From: Fusibacter_C sp942493125
GTDB taxonomy: Bacteria > Bacillota > Clostridia > Peptostreptococcales > Acidaminobacteraceae
NCBI GenBank assembly: GCA_942493125.1
Contig: OW818667.1
Coordinates: 1-64,000, forward strand
Length of the DNA: 64,000 nucleotides
Reading direction: 5' to 3'
The notes below the pieces were generated by a model. That model did no database searches. It had not been told where the DNA came from and saw only the letters and a program-made list of their open reading frames with translations. Below are positions 35,634-45,379 of this stretch, piece by piece; the first letter of the stretch is position 1; each line of letters begins with the position of its first letter. The translations under genes and the position numbers were made by a program.

Positions 35634-36311
35634 ATGTATTACGGTGGTGGAAGTTTTATCATGTTGTTTGTATTGTTCATATTTGCATCACTAGCAAGTA
35701 TGGGCGTTAAATCGACATTTAACAAATATCATAAAATTAGAAATGTAAAAGGTATGACCGGTGCCGAAGCTGCAGAAGCGGTACTTAGAAACAACGGTAT
35801 ATACGATGTGAAAGTAGAACGTGTGAATGGTCATTTAACCGATCATTATGATCCTAGATCTAAAACGATAAGGTTGTCAGAACCTGTTTTTGATAACCCA
35901 TCCATCGCTTCAGTTAGCGTCGCATGCCACGAAGCAGGTCATGCCCTTCAACATGCAAATGGCTATGTGCCACTTAAACTCAGAACGATGATCTTACCAG
36001 CTGCTCAACTTGGCTCACAAGCGTTATGGCCAATGTTCATCATTGGCATCATCCTTTCATTGCCGCAACTCATCACGATTGGTATTTTGTTCTTTTCATT
36101 TTCAGTGGTTTTTCAGATTATCACATTACCAGTTGAATTCAATGCTAGCTCTAAAGCGATACGCATGATGGACGAATACGGTATCCTTAGTGATGAAGAA
36201 AACTCAGGTGCGAAAAAAGTGCTCAATGCGGCGGCTATGACTTATGTTGCAGCAGCAGCAATGGCAGTTGGTCAACTCATCAGAATGTTGATCCTAAGAA
36301 GAAGTGACTGA
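35634..36311 (+). CDS. YugP-like membrane zinc metallopeptidase
   Basis: 225 residues, AGGAGG six bases upstream. N-terminal membrane helix, zinc motif HEAGHALQ at about 99-106, two to three hydrophobic segments (about 125-175), and EFNASSKAIRMMDEYG near 180-195, the family's second conserved block. Found beside fmt/rsmB in many Clostridia. Substrate unknown. Confidence 0.9.
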   Translation: MYYGGGSFIMLFVLFIFASLASMGVKSTFNKYHKIRNVKGMTGAEAAEAVLRNNGIYDVKVERVNGHLTDHYDPRSKTIRLSEPVFDNPSIASVSVACHEAGHALQHANGYVPLKLRTMILPAAQLGSQALWPMFIIGIILSLPQLITIGILFFSFSVVFQIITLPVEFNASSKAIRMMDEYGILSDEENSGAKKVLNAAAMTYVAAAAMAVGQLIRMLILRRSD

Positions 36312-36346
36312 TCGATAATCATTAAAAAATCAACAGAATATGTTTA

Positions 36347-36379
36347 AGCCCTAGTGTAAAATTGACTCTAGGGCTTTTA
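36347..36379 (+). terminator. Terminator after the metallopeptidase gene
   Basis: AGCCCTAG pairs with CTAGGGCT, followed by TTTTAA. Confidence 0.8.
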
Positions 36380-36385
36380 AGTTGA

Positions 36386-36402
36386 GGAAACTGCATAATT
36401 TC
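36386..36402. repeat. Dispersed palindromic repeat, copy 4
   Basis: GGAAACTGCATAATTTC, directly after a terminator and before the rsmB promoter. Confidence 0.55.
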
Positions 36403-36441
36403 AATATATATTAAAATATTTTGATAATTGGTCTATAAGTA

Positions 36442-36470
36442 TTAAACAATGCAGTTATCTTTGATATAAT
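36442..36470 (+). promoter_or_regulatory. rsmB-stp-prkC operon promoter
   Basis: TTAAAC (36442-36447), 17-base spacer, TATAAT (36465-36470), 25 bases before the rsmB start. Confidence 0.55.
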
Positions 36471-36495
36471 GGTTCAGATAAGCAAGGAGATAAAT

Positions 36496-37815
36496 ATGAA
36501 GATAAATGCAAGAAAACTAGCTTTAAGGATTCTCGATGAAATAGATCAGACACATGATTTTTCACATTTAGTAGTCAATAGAACGTTTCAAAGATACGAT
36601 ATTGAATCAGCCGACCGAAGGTTTGTTTCACATATCGTTTTTGGCGTTTTGGAAAATAAATTGTTACTGGATTATTATATACGAAAATTGTCAGCGCAGA
36701 GATTTTCTAGAATCGATCCAAGTATCGTCAATATACTGCGTATGGGTTTATATCAACTCGTTTATATGACAAAAGTACCGGATTCAGCCGCAGTGGATGA
36801 GAGTGTCAAACTCGCTAAAGGTATTACGGCAAAAGATTCAAGCTTCGTAAACGGCATTTTACGTACTTTTTTACGTTCGAATAAAACAATAGAACTACCA
36901 GATAGAAATAAACATCTCGTGACGCATCTTGGCATCAAATATTCTTTTCCTGAATGGCTGGTAGAAATGTGGCTTAAAGCCTACGGCGAGAAAACGACAG
37001 AAGGTTTGCTGGAAGCGAGCAATAAGACGCCACAGCTTTCGCTTAGAGTCAACACACTACAAACCGATTTGGAAACGCTGCAAAAAAAACTCGATGCAGT
37101 TGGCATCGTATCCAAGCAATCCGAGCTTGTGCCAATTGGACTTGTCATTGAGTCCCTTAACAATCTCGCGATGCAAGAAATCCCCGGTTATTCAGAAGGC
37201 GATTTTATCATACAAGATATTAGCTCAATGTGTGTTGCGCATCTATCTGGAGTCAAAGACGACCAAACCGTTTTAGACGTCTGTGCAGCACCAGGTGGCA
37301 AAACAACGCACATGGCGCAACTGATGCACAATAGTGGACGCGTCATAGCACGCGACAATCAAGCTGACAAACTTGAGACAATCAATGAAAATGTGACACG
37401 TCTTAAGATCAAAAATGTTATAGTAGAACAATATGATGCACTCACATTGGATGAATCGCTGATCAATACCGTAGATGTGGTTTTAGTGGATGCTCCTTGC
37501 TCAGGATTAGGTATCATCAGGCGAAAACCTGATATCAAATACAACAAAACACCAGAAGGACTCTTGGGTCTTATCGATATTCAAAAGGGCATATTAAAGA
37601 ATGCAGCAGAGTATGTAAAGGTAGGCGGCACGTTGATGTATAGCACCTGTACGCTCAATCCAGCTGAAAATCAAGACATCGTCAACTGGTTTTTAAAGCA
37701 AGATACGAGGTTTAAAGTTCAGCCACTTTCAGAAGTGGGGTATTTGACCCTGTTTCCAAATACACACGAGACAGATGGTTTTTTCATCGCTAAATTAAAT
37801 AAAATTGACGAATGA
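36496..37815 (+). CDS. rsmB: 16S rRNA (cytosine-967-C5) methyltransferase RsmB
   Basis: 439 residues from ATG 36496 (AAGGAG upstream); the longer frame begins over the -10 element and is not possible. N-terminal NusB-like domain (about 1-125), then the SAM domain with VLDVCAAPGGKTTHMAQ (about 257-273), DAPCSGLG (about 332-339) and the catalytic Cys in YSTCTLNP (about 382). Modifies 16S rRNA. Confidence 0.95.
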   Translation: MKINARKLALRILDEIDQTHDFSHLVVNRTFQRYDIESADRRFVSHIVFGVLENKLLLDYYIRKLSAQRFSRIDPSIVNILRMGLYQLVYMTKVPDSAAVDESVKLAKGITAKDSSFVNGILRTFLRSNKTIELPDRNKHLVTHLGIKYSFPEWLVEMWLKAYGEKTTEGLLEASNKTPQLSLRVNTLQTDLETLQKKLDAVGIVSKQSELVPIGLVIESLNNLAMQEIPGYSEGDFIIQDISSMCVAHLSGVKDDQTVLDVCAAPGGKTTHMAQLMHNSGRVIARDNQADKLETINENVTRLKIKNVIVEQYDALTLDESLINTVDVVLVDAPCSGLGIIRRKPDIKYNKTPEGLLGLIDIQKGILKNAAEYVKVGGTLMYSTCTLNPAENQDIVNWFLKQDTRFKVQPLSEVGYLTLFPNTHETDGFFIAKLNKIDE

Positions 37816-37823
37816 GGTAAGAA

Positions 37824-38528
37824 ATGAGAGCTGTTGCACGTACAGATGTAGGCGTTACAAGAGAAAACAATGAAGATTATTTGTTGATTCATGACGCATT
37901 GAATTTTTTTATCGTTTCTGATGGTATGGGCGGTTATCAAGCTGGAGAAATAGCTTCTGAAATAGCTGCTAAAACCATGATGGAATCATTTAAAAAACGA
38001 GAAAAGTTCAACTTTGAATCGGATATAGACGCGTTATTGATTGAGGCAAACGAAGCCATTTTGGCCTATGTAAAAGAGCATACAGAATGTCGCGGGATGG
38101 GTACGACGGTTGTCGTCGCCTATGTTTCTGACGATGATCTATGGGTTGCCAATGTCGGAGACAGTAGATGTTACGGCATCTCGAGTGAGTCGGTGAAACA
38201 ACTTTCAGAAGATCACTCACTTGTTGCTGAACTCGTTAAGATTGGGAGCATCAGCGTTGAAGAAGCTGAAAAGCACCCCGACAGAAACATTATAACAAGT
38301 GCACTTGGCGTTGATCGCAAATTTGAAATTTTTAAAGTGAAGTATAATAAAGCGGATTTTAGCCATATATTATTGTGTTCTGACGGCTTATCCAATATGG
38401 TATCGTCTAATGAAGTTTTGGACATTTTCAAACGCGTGGACTTTGAACAGATTCCAAAAGTTTTGGTAGACTCGGCAAATGCACATGGTGGTAGAGACAA
38501 TATCACTGTCGTTTGCGTCGAACTATAA
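37824..38528 (+). CDS. stp: PP2C-type Ser/Thr protein phosphatase Stp/PrpC
   Basis: 234 residues. PP2C metal-binding motifs: DVGVTRENNEDYL (about 8-20), SDGMGGYQAGEIAS (about 32-45), GMGTTVV (about 92), VANVGDSRCY (about 108-117) and CSDGLSNMV and GGRDNITVV near the end. Removes phosphates placed by the downstream kinase PrkC; the two genes form the usual pair. Confidence 0.95.
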   Translation: MRAVARTDVGVTRENNEDYLLIHDALNFFIVSDGMGGYQAGEIASEIAAKTMMESFKKREKFNFESDIDALLIEANEAILAYVKEHTECRGMGTTVVVAYVSDDDLWVANVGDSRCYGISSESVKQLSEDHSLVAELVKIGSISVEEAEKHPDRNIITSALGVDRKFEIFKVKYNKADFSHILLCSDGLSNMVSSNEVLDIFKRVDFEQIPKVLVDSANAHGGRDNITVVCVEL

Positions 38529-38538
38529 GGAGGAGCAC

Positions 38539-40551
38539 ATGAATCAACTGATTGGAAGCAATTTGGGAAACCGTTATGAAATTATAGAGATACTTGGTAC
38601 AGGGGGGATGGCTGTCGTCTATAAAGGCAGAGACCTCGTCCTTAACCGTATGGTAGCGATTAAAGTGCTGAAGCAAGAATTTAGCTCGGATGAAGAGTTT
38701 GTAAAGAAATTCCAAAAGGAATCGCAAGCGGCGGCTAGTTTATCTCATCCAAATATCGTCAACGTCTTTGATGTGGGATACAATGAAAATGTTCACTATA
38801 TCGTCATGGAGATCGTCAATGGCAATACACTAAGAGACTATCTCAATAACATGCAGGGCTTCATGAAAGAAGAAGCAATCATAAATATAGGGCTACAAAT
38901 TGCATCTGCGTTATCACAAGCACATCAAAATGATATCGTTCACCGTGATATCAAGTCGCAGAATATCTTGATCAATGAACAGGGTAGCGTAAAAGTAACG
39001 GATTTTGGTATTGCAAGAGCGGCTACGACCGCTACCATTGTCAACACAAAAGAAGTCATCGGCTCTGTTCACTATTCATCACCTGAACAAGCACGAGGTG
39101 GCTTTGTTGATGCACGTAGCGACATCTATTCTCTTGGCATATTACTTTATGAGCTCGCGACGAAAAAATTGCCTTTTGAAGGTGATTCACCTGTCACAAT
39201 AGCGCTCAAGCAAATAAAAGATGACATGCCTAATCCACAAAATATCAATAGCAATATCAGTGATGGTCTTTCATCAATTATTCATAAATGTACCGAGAAA
39301 ATGCAAAATGACCGTTATCAGAGCGTCCTTGATTTAATTGAAGACTTAAAAGAATTAAGGGGCAATAAAGCGTTTCTCGTTCAGAATCAAATGTACAATA
39401 ATCATGAAACTACCGTTTTACCAATTATTTCGGAAGAAGTCCTTTTAGCACATCAAACAAAACACAGACAGCCGCGTAATACGAGCGATGAGGAGCAGAA
39501 TAGCATGTCGAGCTTAATGCCAAAATCAACACCAACATCAGCACCGCAGAAAAACAAAATGAATATGACGCTTGCAATTCTTGCAGCATTGGCCCTTGCG
39601 GTCATAGTATTTGGCGTATTTGCGTTCAGCAAATTCCAAGATATCTTCGATGTCAATGAAGTTAATGTCCCTGGCGTTGTAGGTTTGAGTACTGAAGAGG
39701 CCGTTAGAACTTTAAAAGAAGCTGGTTTAAATTCAGATGTTTCTGAACAACGTGTTCACAATGAAATTGAAGCAGGCTTTATCATTTCTCAATCACATGA
39801 AGAGGGTGACAAAGTGAAGGAAGGATTCACGATCAAACTCGTCGTGAGCAGCGGTGGCATACAATCCATCATTCCAAACGTCAAACAGCAGACTTTAACT
39901 GAAGCGCGTGTCATGATTGAAAACGATGGATTTGTAGTCGGTGAAGTGACCTATGCGTTCAACGATTTACCTGAAGACATGATCATCAACCAAACGCCAA
40001 AGGCGGGGATTAAAATGCCTCAGGGAACGGTTGTCGATCTCGTCGTCAGCCAAGGACTAGAAACGGACAACCTTATTGTGCCGTCACTTGAAACAAAAAC
40101 GATCAGAGAAGCGGAAAGCACACTGAATTCAATTGGTTTGAAATTAGGTGAGATTTCTTATGAGATAAGTACAACTGTAGAAAAAGGTCTGATTATCTCA
40201 AACAGCAAAATTGGTTCCGAAGTTGAACCGGGTACGTTCATCAACATCGTAGTGAGCAGTGGTGAGACAGAAGAAACGACTGAAGCATCAACAGAAGCGA
40301 CGACTGAAGCGATCTCAAGTGAACTAAGACTTCTCGTACCGATTGAGACGGACAAATTTTTACAAGACACTGAAACAATTAGAATCGAAATGGTTCAAGG
40401 TGATGTGAAAACTGTCGTCTATGAAGAAGTACACTCTAAATCTGAAGGACCAGTATTTGAAGTCCAATGTAAAGTAAGCGGTACAGGCAGTGCTAAAATA
40501 GTTGTCTACTATGGAACTGTAGTTGGGCTAGAACAGGATATACAATTCTAA
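38539..40551 (+). CDS. prkC: PASTA-domain Ser/Thr protein kinase PrkC/StkP
   Basis: 670 residues from ATG 38539 (AGGAGG upstream). Kinase domain 1-275: GTGGMAVVYKG, the HRDIKSQNIL catalytic loop (about 135-144), DFGIARA. Membrane helix about 341-363, then three extracellular PASTA repeats (about 373-440, 441-508, 510-577), a Thr/Glu-rich linker and an extra beta-rich C-terminal domain of about 75 residues. Senses muropeptides or cell-wall precursors in Gram-positives and regulates growth. Typical clostridial architecture. Confidence 0.95.
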   Translation: MNQLIGSNLGNRYEIIEILGTGGMAVVYKGRDLVLNRMVAIKVLKQEFSSDEEFVKKFQKESQAAASLSHPNIVNVFDVGYNENVHYIVMEIVNGNTLRDYLNNMQGFMKEEAIINIGLQIASALSQAHQNDIVHRDIKSQNILINEQGSVKVTDFGIARAATTATIVNTKEVIGSVHYSSPEQARGGFVDARSDIYSLGILLYELATKKLPFEGDSPVTIALKQIKDDMPNPQNINSNISDGLSSIIHKCTEKMQNDRYQSVLDLIEDLKELRGNKAFLVQNQMYNNHETTVLPIISEEVLLAHQTKHRQPRNTSDEEQNSMSSLMPKSTPTSAPQKNKMNMTLAILAALALAVIVFGVFAFSKFQDIFDVNEVNVPGVVGLSTEEAVRTLKEAGLNSDVSEQRVHNEIEAGFIISQSHEEGDKVKEGFTIKLVVSSGGIQSIIPNVKQQTLTEARVMIENDGFVVGEVTYAFNDLPEDMIINQTPKAGIKMPQGTVVDLVVSQGLETDNLIVPSLETKTIREAESTLNSIGLKLGEISYEISTTVEKGLIISNSKIGSEVEPGTFINIVVSSGETEETTEASTEATTEAISSELRLLVPIETDKFLQDTETIRIEMVQGDVKTVVYEEVHSKSEGPVFEVQCKVSGTGSAKIVVYYGTVVGLEQDIQF

Positions 40552-40565
40552 GGAGACGTGAATGC

Positions 40566-41453
40566 ATGGCACATGGAATAATTTTTAAAGGTATAGGCGG
40601 TTTTTATTATGTAAAACGTGATGGTGTTCTCTATGAATGCAAGGCACGTGGTAAATTTAAAAACGATAAAGTTATTCCTATGGTAGGCGATTATGTAACT
40701 ATCTCAGTTTATGATGAAGAAAAAAAACTTGGGATGATCGAAGAGATTCATGAACGTAAGAACACACTTTTAAGACCTGTTGTTGCCAATGTCGATCAGG
40801 CAATCGTAGTATTTTCCATAAAGAATCCGATGCCCAATATCACGCTATTAGACAAGATGGTTGTGTTAGCGGAGCATTCGGGGCTTGATGTCATCATCTG
40901 TTTCAACAAATCTGACCTGGATGCCAATTTTGATTTTGATAACTATAAAGTCATCTATGAGCAAGCGGGCTACAGTGTTGTGAAAACATGTGCCATAACA
41001 AAAGATGGCGTTGATGATTTGCTCAAACTCTTACAAGGAAAGATCAACGTCTTTTCAGGACCGTCGGGCGTGGGAAAATCCTCATTGCTAAATGCCATTG
41101 AAGATTATGCTGTTGAAATAGGCGCGCTTAGTGAAAAAATAAAACGCGGCAAGCATACGACTCGACATTCAGAACTTTTTGAGCTTACAAATGGCGGCAT
41201 CATCGTGGATACCCCAGGGTTTACATCACTATCTGTTCAAGAAATCGATCCTGAAAATTTGAGCGCTTACTTTCCTGAGTTTAAGAAGCACGCTGAAATT
41301 TGTCGGTTTGACAACTGTTTGCACCAAAATGAACCCGGATGTGAAGTAAAACGCGCAGTAGATGATCAAGAAATATCTAGAATTCGTTACGATGCTTATG
41401 TTTATATTTATAAAGAGATTACAGAACAGAGGAGGAAATCAAAAAAATGGTAA
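40566..41453 (+). CDS. rsgA: Small-subunit biogenesis GTPase RsgA
   Basis: 295 residues. OB-fold N-terminus, then a circularly permuted GTPase: NKSDL (about 117) precedes the P-loop GPSGVGKSSLLN (about 165-176), with DTPGFTS after it. C-terminal zinc site CRFDNCLHQNEPGCEVK (about 249-265). Acts in 30S maturation. Standard neighbour of prkC and rpe. Confidence 0.95.
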   Translation: MAHGIIFKGIGGFYYVKRDGVLYECKARGKFKNDKVIPMVGDYVTISVYDEEKKLGMIEEIHERKNTLLRPVVANVDQAIVVFSIKNPMPNITLLDKMVVLAEHSGLDVIICFNKSDLDANFDFDNYKVIYEQAGYSVVKTCAITKDGVDDLLKLLQGKINVFSGPSGVGKSSLLNAIEDYAVEIGALSEKIKRGKHTTRHSELFELTNGGIIVDTPGFTSLSVQEIDPENLSAYFPEFKKHAEICRFDNCLHQNEPGCEVKRAVDDQEISRIRYDAYVYIYKEITEQRRKSKKW

Positions 41454-42097
41454 AGATCGCACCTTCGATACTATCAGCTGATTTTTCAAGATTGCTTGAG
41501 CACGTTAAAGAAGTGGAAGAGGCTGGCGTTGACTATTTGCATATCGATGTCATGGATGGTCATTTTGTGCCGAACATATCCTTTGGCGCACCTGTTATGA
41601 AATCGCTGAAAGGCAAAACAAAGCTTTTTATGGATGTTCATCTCATGATTGAAAATCCGGATCAGTATATCGGCGATTTCGTCGATGCTGGAGCAGATCT
41701 GATCAATGTGCATATAGAAGCATGTACACATATACATCGCACAATTCAACTGATAAAAAGCTACGGCGTGAAAGCTGCGGTCACTTTGAACCCTGGTACG
41801 CCACTTGTTACTATAGAAGAAATTTTACCACAGCTCGATATGGTGTTGCTGATGTCAGTTAACCCTGGTTTTGGCGGTCAAAGCTATATCGAGGCGACGA
41901 CTGACAAGATTAGAAGGCTTAAAGCCATGATTGATAGCAAAGGCATAACCTGCGACATTCAAGTCGATGGTGGTATCAACCTAAACAACGTTAAAGAAGT
42001 CGTTGACGCAGGCGCCAATATCTTCGTAGCTGGTTCTGCGATCTTCAATACAGAATCGATCAAAAATACCGTTAAAGCGTTTAGAGAAAAATTATGA
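41447..42097 (+). CDS. rpe: Ribulose-phosphate 3-epimerase
   Basis: 216 residues, overlapping the rsgA end by 7 bases with AGGAGG inside it. APSILSADFSRL (about 5-16), LHIDVMDGHFVPN (about 33-45), VHLMI (about 65) and VNPGFGGQSYI (about 138-148) are the epimerase motifs. Interconverts ribulose- and xylulose-5-phosphate. Confidence 0.96.
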   Translation: MVKIAPSILSADFSRLLEHVKEVEEAGVDYLHIDVMDGHFVPNISFGAPVMKSLKGKTKLFMDVHLMIENPDQYIGDFVDAGADLINVHIEACTHIHRTIQLIKSYGVKAAVTLNPGTPLVTIEEILPQLDMVLLMSVNPGFGGQSYIEATTDKIRRLKAMIDSKGITCDIQVDGGINLNNVKEVVDAGANIFVAGSAIFNTESIKNTVKAFREKL

Positions 42098-42759
42098 GTT
42101 GGGGGCTGATTGCCTTAAATGGCACAGTTGAATCTACAGATAAATTGAAGGCACAACTCGTTAGATATATGGGCATTGATAAGCCAATGTTTGTCGTTGG
42201 TGTCGACGGCGGTTGTAAATTGCTTGAAAGGCTTGAAATAGAACCAAAGATCATATTGGGCGATTTCGATTCAGTGGGTGATTTGTCACGTTATAAGGTG
42301 AAGTGGCCGAGTGCAGACATCAAGACGTTTCCGCCTGAGAAGGATTTTACCGATGCGGAGCTTGCATTTGAAGAAGTGGAAGGGTTACCACTCGATCGCA
42401 TCGCAGTTATTGGCGGATTAGGGGGAAGGGCAGACCACATGTTGAGCATACTGTTTCTCATCGGTCGCAATTCTAAGTGCGTGATTATAGACGAGCTCAA
42501 TTTTATTGAACGCATCGAAGCGCCAATGAAGAAAAGCCTTAAAAAATCTGACTTCAGCGATACGTATTTGTCGATCTTACCTGATGTCGATCTGCTTGAA
42601 GGCATAAATTTGACAGGGTTCAAGTATCCGCTCGTGGATGCTACAATTCGCAGATCCCAAACACTGGGCATCAGCAACGAAATCGTCGAGGAAGAAGCCG
42701 TCATCGAAATCGAAAGTGGCACGGGATTTTTGGTGTTTTCACAAGATCGAGCAATTTAA
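42094..42759 (+). CDS. thiN: Thiamine pyrophosphokinase
   Basis: 221 residues, 4-base ATGA overlap with rpe. VGVDGGCKLL (about 32-41), ILGDFDSVG (about 52-60), FPPEKDFTDAELA (about 77-89) and GGLGGRADHML (about 108-118) are the TPK motifs. Makes thiamine diphosphate. Last gene of the rsmB operon. Confidence 0.94.
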   Translation: MSWGLIALNGTVESTDKLKAQLVRYMGIDKPMFVVGVDGGCKLLERLEIEPKIILGDFDSVGDLSRYKVKWPSADIKTFPPEKDFTDAELAFEEVEGLPLDRIAVIGGLGGRADHMLSILFLIGRNSKCVIIDELNFIERIEAPMKKSLKKSDFSDTYLSILPDVDLLEGINLTGFKYPLVDATIRRSQTLGISNEIVEEEAVIEIESGTGFLVFSQDRAI

Positions 42760-42828
42760 AGGCTATATATTAAAGAATATGTAATCTTGGATGGCATTGA
42801 TTAAGAGATAATATTGCATATAAAAAAA

Positions 42829-42856
42829 GGTCATGCCTGTTGGCATGACCCATTTT
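42829..42856. terminator. Bidirectional terminator between thiN and rpmB
   Basis: GGTCATGCC pairs with GGCATGACC around TGTT; A-run on the left and TTTTT on the right suit both strands. Confidence 0.85.
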
Positions 42857-42868
42857 TCGTTTTGTCAA

Positions 42869-43060
42869 TTATACTGCTCTTTGAACTTTACCAGAACGTA
42901 AACATCTGCTACAAACCTTGATTCTCTTAGTACCACCGTTAACTGTCGCTTTAACGCTTCTTAAGTTAACTGACCAAGTTCTTCTATTATGGTTGTTAGC
43001 ATGGCTGACAGTGTTTCCAGAAATTTTACCTTTACCGCATACTTCACACGATCTTCCCAT
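42869..43060 (-). CDS. rpmB: Ribosomal protein L28
   Basis: 63 residues, ATG with GGAGGTG upstream. MGRSCEVCGKGK start, NRRTWSVNLR and a second CSRC pair, giving four Cys (a zinc-type C+ L28). Part of the 50S subunit; transcribed alone. Confidence 0.96.
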   Translation of the reverse strand: MGRSCEVCGKGKISGNTVSHANNHNRRTWSVNLRSVKATVNGGTKRIKVCSRCLRSGKVQRAV

Positions 43061-43104
43061 TTATTACACCTCCTTCGAGTGATTACTCGTAACATAACAA
43101 ACTT

Positions 43105-43133
43105 ATTTTATCAGAGCAAGGTTGAGATTTCAA
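43105..43133 (-). promoter_or_regulatory. rpmB promoter
   Basis: On the minus strand TTGAAA, 17-base spacer, TAAAAT, 45 bases before the rpmB start. Confidence 0.65.
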
Positions 43134-43194
43134 GTAAAAAATCATTTTCAACATGACTTTTTTGTAATTATTGCTATGTTCACAGCTTATTCAC

Positions 43195-43223
43195 TTGATA
43201 TTAGGCGCATCTTACATTAAAAT
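43195..43223 (+). promoter_or_regulatory. asp23-yloV promoter
   Basis: TTGATA (43195-43200), 17-base spacer, TAAAAT (43218-43223), 43 bases before the asp23 start. Confidence 0.6.
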
Positions 43224-43265
43224 AAACTATATCACGGTAAAGTTCTACCATTGAGGAGGTAAATG

Positions 43266-43622
43266 ATGTCCATCAAAATAAACAACGAAATTGGTGATAT
43301 TACCATAAAAAACGAAGTCGTTGCCACGATTGCTGCAGTAGCTGCAATGGAGTGCTACGGATTAGTCGGAATGACTTATAAATCAGCTAAAAGCGGTCTA
43401 GCAAAAATACTTAAAGGCGAGCATCTTTCCAAAGGCGTCGAAGTTCAAGTTGAAGAAACAGGTGTGAGAATCAATCTTTTCGTAATCGTTCAGTTTGGCA
43501 CTAAGCTATCGGTAGTCGCTGAGAACATTATTGAAAAAGTAAAATATAACGTAGAAATGCAAACTGGCTTAAATGTGATCGAAGTAAATCTTAACATTGA
43601 AGGCGTAAAAGTTCAGGAGTAA
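43266..43622 (+). CDS. Asp23/YloU family protein
   Basis: 118 residues from ATG 43266, seven bases after GAGGAGG; the ATG at 43263 is too close. Asp23 domain throughout (VVATIAAVAAMECYGLVGM, about 20-38; GVRINLFVIVQFGTKL). Cytoplasmic; linked to envelope homeostasis and usually paired with the YloV/FakA gene as here. Confidence 0.92.
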   Translation: MSIKINNEIGDITIKNEVVATIAAVAAMECYGLVGMTYKSAKSGLAKILKGEHLSKGVEVQVEETGVRINLFVIVQFGTKLSVVAENIIEKVKYNVEMQTGLNVIEVNLNIEGVKVQE

Positions 43623-43637
43623 TAGGGAGGAAGTCAA

Positions 43638-45293
43638 GTGGAGCTAAAAACCATTAATGCTGAGCTACTTGCTAAAATGTTTAAGCAGGGAACGTTCGAG
43701 CTGAATAAAAATAAAGGTATTGTCGATTCATTAAATGTATTTCCCGTGCCAGATGGTGATACGGGAACCAACATGTCACTAACTATGAATTCTTCAATAG
43801 AAGGACTTGCAAAACAAAGTTTTGATACGGTTGAGGATGTTTCAAAATCGATATCAAAAGGGTCACTCATGGGCGCTAGAGGTAATTCAGGCGTTATTTT
43901 ATCGCAAATTTTCAGAGGCTTTGCAAAGGGCTGTAAAGGTAAAACAGAACTTACCTCAGCAGATTTATGCGTCGCTTTTAAAGATGCGGCAGATACTGCG
44001 TATAGTGCCGTTCTCAAGCCTGTAGAGGGCACAATCCTCACTGTCATTCGAAAAATAGCCGACAAGGGTATGGAGTATGCACATGAAGATTTGGATATGA
44101 TTGAACTCATGAAACTGTTAATCCATAAAGGCGAAGAGACTTTAGAGTTGACACCAGAATATTTACCAGTGCTCAAACAAGCTGGCGTTGTAGATGCCGG
44201 TGGAAAGGGACTAATCTATATACTGCAAGGGTGTTTAGATGCGATGCAGGGTAAAGAATCAAGTCTTGAGTCGCTTAAGACGAGCGCTTACAAAGAGCCT
44301 GCCCAAAACATCATGAGCACAGAAGACATCATCTTTGCATATTGTACAGAGTTTATCGTAGAAGGTGACAATATGGACGGCAATAAATTGCGTTCAATCA
44401 TCGAAACAATGGGCGACAGCATGGTGTTTGTACAAGATGAGGACCTCATTAAAGTACACGTACACACAAATTCACCAGGTGTTGCGCTTGAAGAAGCTTT
44501 GAAGTTTGGCTCGCTAAAAAAAGTCAAAATTGAAAATATGAAAGATCAACATAGCACGATTATCGAAGGCGCTCACGACGGCTTAAACGCTGAAGCGCCA
44601 AAAGCAGTTTCAACATTTGCAGATTCGCCATATGAAGAAGATTACGGATTTATTGGCGTCGCTATGGGCGAAGGCTTTGTAAACATCTTCAAAGATTTGG
44701 GCATCCACGGCAATATCCAAGGTGGCCAAACCATGAATCCAAGCACCGAAGATTTCATGAATGAGATTGAGAACTGTCCTTCCGAGTACATTTTCTTGTT
44801 CCCTAACAACAGCAATATCATCATGGCAGCGAATCAAGCGAAAGAGCTTAGCAACAAGAAAGTGTTTGTCATCCCTACTAAAACGATGCCACAGTGTATC
44901 ACCGCTATGCTCGTCTTTAATAGAGATCAATCCGCTGAAGAGAATTATGCAGCAATGTGTGAAAGTCTTTCAAATGTCAAAACGATTCAAATCACCTACT
45001 CAGTTAGAAATACAACTTTCAATGACTTAGAAATTGAGAAAGACGATTACCTAGCTGTAGCTGATGGTGAAATCAAGGGCGTCGGAAAAAATATTGAGGC
45101 AGTTATTTTCGAATCAATCGAAAATACGATGCAAGAGGATGCAGAAATCCTTTCAATATACTATGGTTCAGATGTGACAGAAGAAGAAGCAGCTGCAATG
45201 ACAGAGAAATTGGAACAGAAATTCCCAGACTTAGAAATCGACGTTTATTCAGGTGGACAACCCATTTATTACTACGTCTTTTCGATTGAATAA
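43638..45293 (+). CDS. DAK-domain protein YloV (FakA-like fatty-acid kinase)
   Basis: 551 residues, GTG start with GGGAGG upstream. N-terminal Dak2 kinase domain: NVFPVPDGDTGTNMSLT (about 34-50) and GARGNSGVILSQ (about 77-88), then the DegV-like and C-terminal domains. FakA phosphorylates fatty acids held by FakB, letting them enter phospholipid synthesis via PlsX/PlsY. A plsX gene is at 58333; no fakB here. Confidence 0.92.
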   Translation: MELKTINAELLAKMFKQGTFELNKNKGIVDSLNVFPVPDGDTGTNMSLTMNSSIEGLAKQSFDTVEDVSKSISKGSLMGARGNSGVILSQIFRGFAKGCKGKTELTSADLCVAFKDAADTAYSAVLKPVEGTILTVIRKIADKGMEYAHEDLDMIELMKLLIHKGEETLELTPEYLPVLKQAGVVDAGGKGLIYILQGCLDAMQGKESSLESLKTSAYKEPAQNIMSTEDIIFAYCTEFIVEGDNMDGNKLRSIIETMGDSMVFVQDEDLIKVHVHTNSPGVALEEALKFGSLKKVKIENMKDQHSTIIEGAHDGLNAEAPKAVSTFADSPYEEDYGFIGVAMGEGFVNIFKDLGIHGNIQGGQTMNPSTEDFMNEIENCPSEYIFLFPNNSNIIMAANQAKELSNKKVFVIPTKTMPQCITAMLVFNRDQSAEENYAAMCESLSNVKTIQITYSVRNTTFNDLEIEKDDYLAVADGEIKGVGKNIEAVIFESIENTMQEDAEILSIYYGSDVTEEEAAAMTEKLEQKFPDLEIDVYSGGQPIYYYVFSIE

Positions 45294-45302
45294 ATAGACT
45301 AG

Positions 45303-45348
45303 AGGCAAGACTTGCAAATGAACAATTTGCCTAGACTTGCCTTTTTTT
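45303..45348 (+). terminator. Terminator after yloV
   Basis: AGGCAAG pairs with CTTGCCT enclosing a second stem GCAAAT/ATTTGC; followed by TTTTTT. Confidence 0.85.
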
Positions 45349-45379
45349 ATGATAAGCGACTAAACTTTGAGGTGACCAG

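Noticed and set aside
43634..44176. 180-codon minus-strand frame inside yloV
   Set aside because: Shadow of the yloV coding sequence; no family features.
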